Source: Leuctra nigra
Lineage: Eukaryota; Arthropoda; Insecta; Plecoptera; Leuctridae
Reading direction: 5' to 3'
Length of the DNA: 64,000 bases
Assembly (NCBI GenBank): GCA_934045905.1
Contig: OW203765.1
Coordinates: 28,367,997-28,431,996, forward strand
The number at the start of each line of letters is the position of its first letter. The stretch's first letter is position 1. The translations under genes were made by a program, and so were the position numbers. The notes beneath the pieces are model-generated. The model was not told the DNA's origin and did no database searches. It saw nothing but the letters and a program-made list of their open reading frames with translations. This document shows positions 59,945-64,000 of the stretch, in pieces.

Positions 59945-62900
59945 CTGAAACAAAATCGTATCTTCTTTCAAAACTAATGTCACTCTTTCTTCTGTGTGCT
60001 GTTCTTACCATTTGCAGACCAAAAGAAACAAATCAAATCACAAAAGATTTATTACTATCCAGTTTGTTAGCCTGTTGATTTCCAGCAGGATCCGTCACTT
60101 GGTTTTACCGAAAAATTGGTTGGTATGATAAATATTTTATGAGGTTTGTTTCTTCAACTATCATCCGAACTTACTACTAGGAAAACGCTCTGAGTAACGC
60201 GTTGATGAGCGAGCACGGATACGCGCAACACCTCAAACCAAAATTCTGTCTATCGAAAATGTAGGTAATTAAAAGCCAATAATTCTTGAATTTCGTCACA
60301 GACTTGTATGAAAATCTCAAAAAATTCCTAAAATATTTGTCCAATAACCATGCAAAGTTTTAAGGTGCTGCAAGCGCAAGCGATTTTGCTGCCTTTTGTA
60401 GACACTTTTTGCGATACGATTGGAGACGAAATGGGTGGACCAAATAATTTGAAATTTTAATCGTGATTAGATAAACGACAAACTTAGGGTTATCCCTTGG
60501 TACATTTTTAATTTTTTGTCTCGTTAATTAGTAATAATTAGTGGATTTTTTGTGAAAAATTAGCTATTTTCTCGTCTCGCTGGGGGCCGTATAAAATTAA
60601 ATTTCAAAAATGTGCCAAGGGATAACCCTAAGTTTGTCTTTCATCTAATCATGATTAAAATTTGAGATCAATTGGTTTACGGGTTTGGTCTCCAATCGTA
60701 TCGCAAATTTCATCGTTTTGCGCGGTTTTGTTGAATAACCGGCGCCTAATTAACGATGCAATAAGCAAAAATTTAAAAGGGCTACTAATATACAATCGGA
60801 CTGATCATGTAAACATCCTGTATAAGTTACACTCACTTATGAAACAATTTTTCTATCTCAATTTTCTAAAACGGCCGAGCGCTAGTATCACCTTAAGTTG
60901 ATCGATTGAACCTTTATGATTGTTAATTTTCAAAAATCGTAGGGTCTCGTTCAAAAAATATACCTGGGACCACTCACACAATATCAGATCAAACTGTTGA
61001 ACGGTCATTATTATTAATTAATTTCATATGAGATTGAAAGTTTCTGCTCCAACTACCTTGGATTAGAACTGAAGAGTCGAAGTCGCCGTGAAATATGAAA
61101 TTCAAGAAATTTGACAGCAAACACGCAAAATGTCCGTAAACTATCAATAACTTTTAGATTTAAACACAGATTAGTTGTCAAAAATACAGATAATGCTGGT
61201 CCCAATAACCATGCAAAGTTTTATGTTGATCGGTCAAACGGGTCTAGTTAAAATTTCAAAAAACACAGGAATAATGGTTTTAAATTTTAACCAATGGGAG
61301 GATTTGGCTGAAACTTTTTTTGATTGGGTACAATGTTGGTTGCAATGACTTCGCTAAATTTCAAATTGATCGGACCAACCAATCGAAAGATAATTTTTTT
61401 GAAATTTGAACCAATCACAGGATTCCTTTCAAAAACGATCCCAGAGACCGCATAGATTACGTTAGTATGTGTGCAAAATTTAAGATCGATTGGTTAGACA
61501 GTTTGACCTGGGCAGTGCAGGCAAAAAATCAAACAAAAAAAAAAAAAAACACACACACAGAGAAAGTGCCATAAGAGTACCGTGGTGACGCTCGCTACGC
61601 TCGCTCAATAAATAGAGAAATTGTGGGGCGCTCGGCCGTTGGAGCAAATTGAGAGAGTTATGTTTCATAAGTTGGTGTAACTTTGATAGGATGTTCACAT
61701 GATCAATCTGATTGTATATTAGTAGAACTTTATTATTTATGATTCGTGCCAATTGTATAGGCGCCGTTATTCAACAAAACCGCACAAAACTATGAAATTT
61801 CGGATACGGGAGACCAAACCCGTTAACCAAATGATCTCAAAATTTCCAAGTGTGCTGTTCAAGAATGAACGGAAATAACATATGGCTGTTAAGGCAATGT
61901 TATGGGTGAGTAAGAGAACCGTTCGTACTATAAAATGACGTAATGAAGTCCATGAATCTTGCTTACATTGTCCTTGACGATGACTCCTGTCAGTATCGGA
62001 CCGAAAAGTGAGAATATGGTTGCTATGGTTCCTGAGATGCCGTACATGGTCCCTGCGAAGTTTGGTGCCAAGTCGATGCTGTTGATGTTGAAGCCAACGA
62101 ACACGCCGGCCAATGTGCCGAGCGACGCGCAAAGCAGGACGGTGGCAACAGTCGGGTCTGTTGCGAAGGCCAGCCCGATCAGTCCAGCAGCAGACAAGAA
62201 GGTACCTACAAGCAAGCAGGACGGTTGCAAGAGTCTGGTCCGTTGCGAACTACAGCCCGATCAGTCCAGCAGCAGATAAGAAGATACCTACAAGCAAGCA
62301 GGACGGTGGCAAGAGTCTGGTCCGTTGCGAAGGACAGCCCGATCAGTCCAGCAGCAGACAAGAAGGTACCTACAAGCAAGCAGGACGGTGGCAACAGTCG
62401 GATCCGTTGCGAAGGCCAGCCCGATCAGTCCAGCAGCAGACAAGAAGGTACCTACAAGCAAGCAGGACGGTGGCAACAGTCGGGTCCGTTGCGAAGGACA
62501 GCCCGATCAGTCCAGCAGCAGACAAGAAGGTACCTACAAGCAAGCAGGACGGTGGCAACAGTCGGGTCCGTTGCGAACTACAGCCCGATCAGTCCAGCAG
62601 CAGATAAGAAGATACCTACAAGCAAGCAGGACGGTGGCAAGAGTCTGGTCCGTTGCGAAGGACAGCCCGATCAGTCCAGCAGCAGACAAGAAGGTACCTA
62701 CAAGCAAGCAGGACGGTGGCAACAGTCGGGTCCGTTGCGAAGGACAGCCCGATCAGTCCAGCAGCAGACAAGAAGGTACCTACAAGCAAGCAGGACGGTG
62801 GCAACAGTCGGGTCCGTTGCGAAGGACAGTCTGATCAGTCCAGCAGCAGACAAGAAGGTACCTACAAGCAAGCAGGACGGTGGCAACAGTAGGGTCCGTT

Positions 62901-64000
62901 GCGAAGGACAGCCCGATCAGTCCAGCAGCAGACAAGAAGGTACCTACAACAAGCCTACGCTACAAGCAACACTTTTAGACACTGTTGGGACACAAATTAA
63001 TTTTGCATGTATTATAAGCACACTCAATGCTTTGTGGGGCATTCTGGGGGTAGACGGATTGGTTCCTCTCAAAGAACAACTATTAGACTTGCACCGGCGA
63101 TGAAATCCGTTTCAATCTTACCTGAACACTGGAATAGTTTTCTTGAAGTGCGCGTCGACAAAAGCTTCTTCCTCTGAATGACGTCAGATGCGACGCCGCA
63201 GATGATTGACACAATGAAGGTCGTCAAGTAGGGAAGCGCAGAGAGAAATCCACTCTGAAACAAGATGGAGAATATAGGTTGCGTGTGATGGATGTTGTTC
63301 GTTCATTCGTTACAAGAAGGTGGGATGTTTGCTGCTCACTTGGTTGTCGAATTACAGTGTGAATTGCAGCGATTGTTTTTTATGATTGCAATGATTGAAT
63401 AATTACGACAAACAATTACAGTCACATTAACAATAATTATAGTTTCAGTACCCAATCGCAACGCGAATTACCTAGTGGCAGACATATCGTAATAGAATTT
63501 CTCAACCTTAATGTTGACATATTAGCCCGAAAAGTTCATGTTTCAAAACTGCAAATTGAATCTGTAGTTTGTATAATTCCTGGACATTTATTGAAAAACC
63601 CTTGCGGTTGGCAACACTATTTGCTTTGCCTTGCTACCCTTTAATTAACGACTATAAAAGAACGCTCCGCCCACTGATACGTGACCAAATGGCGGGAAAA
63701 TGATTGTGGGCCAGAGTCAGTTCGGTTGATGCACAAATCGTTGCGCTACCTACCGAGCTTAGATTGAAACCCAGCACGAACTTCATGAAGGTCGGGATCT
63801 CTGTGAGCAGCGTCCAGTAGCCCCAAGCCAGCTCCATGTAGGCAACGATGATCGCCCACATGGCTGGTGACGTACTTACCGAGCTTAGATTAAACCCCAG
63901 CACGAACTTCATGAAGGTCGGGATCTCTGTGAGCAGCGTCCAGTAGCCCCAAGCCAGCCCCATGTAGGCAACGATGATCGCCCACATGGCTGGTGACGTA
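59759..64000 (-). CDS. SLC17-like anion cotransporter (MFS), 3' part
   Basis: Exons seen: 63754 onward (array, upstream part outside the window), 63122-63254, 61967-62205, 59759-59944, ending TAA at 59759. The phase is consistent. Helix and loop segments: SPAMWAIIVAYMGLAWGYWT, TFMKFVLGFNLSS/SGFLSALPYL, FIVSIICGVASDVI, NINSIDLAPNFAGTMYGISG and WRIVFFIAAGVDIVAG. These match the second half of sialin/putative inorganic phosphate cotransporters, which move organic or inorganic anions with Na+ or H+. The NxxSIDLAPNFAGTMYGI block is characteristic. A hydrophilic tail ends GDKSNGNSTRL. Substrate not determinable. Two exons bear tandem arrays. Confidence 0.85.
60177..61608 (-). mobile_element. CTAG-ending dispersed repeat with nested MITE
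   Basis: Ends TAGGAAAACGCTCTGAGTAA and GCTACGCTCGCTCAAT; about 900 bp after removing the MITE at 60364-60892. Includes A-rich and (AC)n blocks near 61530-61560. Confidence 0.6.
60364..60892. mobile_element. TTAA-target MITE nested in another repeat
   Basis: Ends GGTGCTGCAAGCGCAAGCG and GCGCTAGTATCACC; TTAA on both sides (60360-60363, 60893-60896). The host repeat reads through when it is removed. Confidence 0.85.
61626..61850. mobile_element. TTAA-type MITE, truncated
   Basis: GGCGCTCGGCCGTTGGAGCA... to GACCAAACCCGTTAACC: the left half of the family only. Confidence 0.65.
61967..62205 (-). CDS. SLC17-like gene, penultimate exon
   Basis: TFLSAAGLIGLAFATDPTVA, then VLLCASLGTLAGVFVGFNIN, SIDLAPNFAGTMYGISG and ILTGVIVKDN. 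Acceptor TTGTAG, donor GTAAGC. Terminal copy of array 7. Confidence 0.9.
62206..62950 (-). repeat. Array 7: about nine extra copies of an SLC17 acceptor region, 82-bp period
   Basis: In coding sense each unit reads from the acceptor TTGCTTGTAG through 72 bp of exon (GTACCTTCTTGTCTGCTGC...) and joins the next acceptor at CTGCTT, a short homology with the exon's CTGCTTTGCG. Variants (GGACAG/GGCCAG/ACTACAG; GGTACC/GATACC) alternate. Period not a multiple of three. Confidence 0.95.
62951..63121. other. SLC17 intron remainder
   Basis: Short intronic sequence between array 7 and the upstream exon. Nothing notable. Confidence 0.4.
63122..63254 (-). CDS. SLC17-like gene, internal exon
   Basis: SGFLSALPYLTTFIVSIICG, then VASDVIQRKKLLSTRTSRKL. 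133 bp, acceptor TTTCAG, donor GTAAGA. The conserved N-G/S-x-LSALPYL region of SLC17 proteins. Confidence 0.9.
63255..63753. other. SLC17 intron, no gene seen
   Basis: About 500 bp AT-rich intron. No element recognised. Confidence 0.4.
63754..64000 (-). repeat. Array 8: repeated SLC17 exon 3' end, 126-bp period, leaves the window
   Basis: At least two copies of a unit holding about 119 bp of exon (SPAMWAIIVAYM to FNLSS), a donor (GTAGGT in the inner copy, GTAAGT in the outer) and a few intron bases. The period is a multiple of three and the junction reads VST in frame, so both copies form one open frame. The window edge falls at the start of a third unit. Confidence 0.9.

Noticed and set aside
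62225..63103. 292-codon plus-strand frame with repeated SSSRQEGTYKQAG
   Set aside because: Antisense image of array 7. The - strand sequence matches SLC17 helices.

Overview
This is eukaryotic, AT-rich, intron-dense DNA, almost certainly from an insect and plausibly a hemipteran. The evidence is a pair of 7tm_6-type odorant receptor genes, a 'nose resistant to fluoxetine' (NRF-6-like) acyltransferase gene, an SLC17-type transporter, a tRNA-headed SINE, and a very high load of MITE-like inverted-repeat elements. The order is inferred, not proven. There are no bacterial features.

Layout. (1) A large NRF-6-like gene on the + strand runs from 2233 to 47963. I can join 13 exons in phase (2,250 nt of CDS, 749 aa). 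Its 21.6-kb first intron holds two antisense odorant receptor genes in tandem: OR-A (3355-13826), an eroded pseudogene, and OR-B (14522-21876), intact over eight exons (481 aa). Its fifth intron (32133-38958) holds an antisense leucine-rich-repeat gene carrying three single-base frameshifts in homopolymers, and a 5'-truncated non-LTR retrotransposon. (2) An SDR-family dehydrogenase of the DHRS11 type lies on the - strand at 48798-53837, with six exons and 255 aa. (3) A signal-peptide-encoding first exon (57686-57740, +) starts a gene whose next exon I cannot find. (4) The 3' part of an SLC17-like anion cotransporter gene lies on the - strand from 59759 to beyond the window edge.

Most striking feature. 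Eight tandem arrays each sit exactly on an exon/intron boundary of the NRF-6-like, SDR or SLC17-like genes. Each unit is one exon edge plus its splice site plus a little intron, so splice acceptors or donors are multiplied 2 to 23 times. Four arrays multiply acceptors (23375-24181, 30709-31935, 39631-40477, 62206-62950) and four multiply donors (43227-45113, 50426-50675, 52786-53705, 63754-64000). All are in GC-rich coding exons. The AT-rich receptor and LRR exons have none. Periods are 82 to 152 bp and differ between arrays, and variant patterns, including a four-unit higher-order repeat, suggest unequal exchange and not simple assembly looping.

Mobile DNA fills most of the rest. It includes a 2.7-kb hAT-type element with 8-bp target duplications that contains two further hAT-type MITEs and a degenerate internal tandem array; a TA-target MITE inside a TTAA-target MITE; TTAA MITEs inserted in other repeats; several foldback elements; and a dispersed family ending in CTAG with a GC hairpin (possibly Helitron-like) that has supplied the last codons and stop of OR-B.
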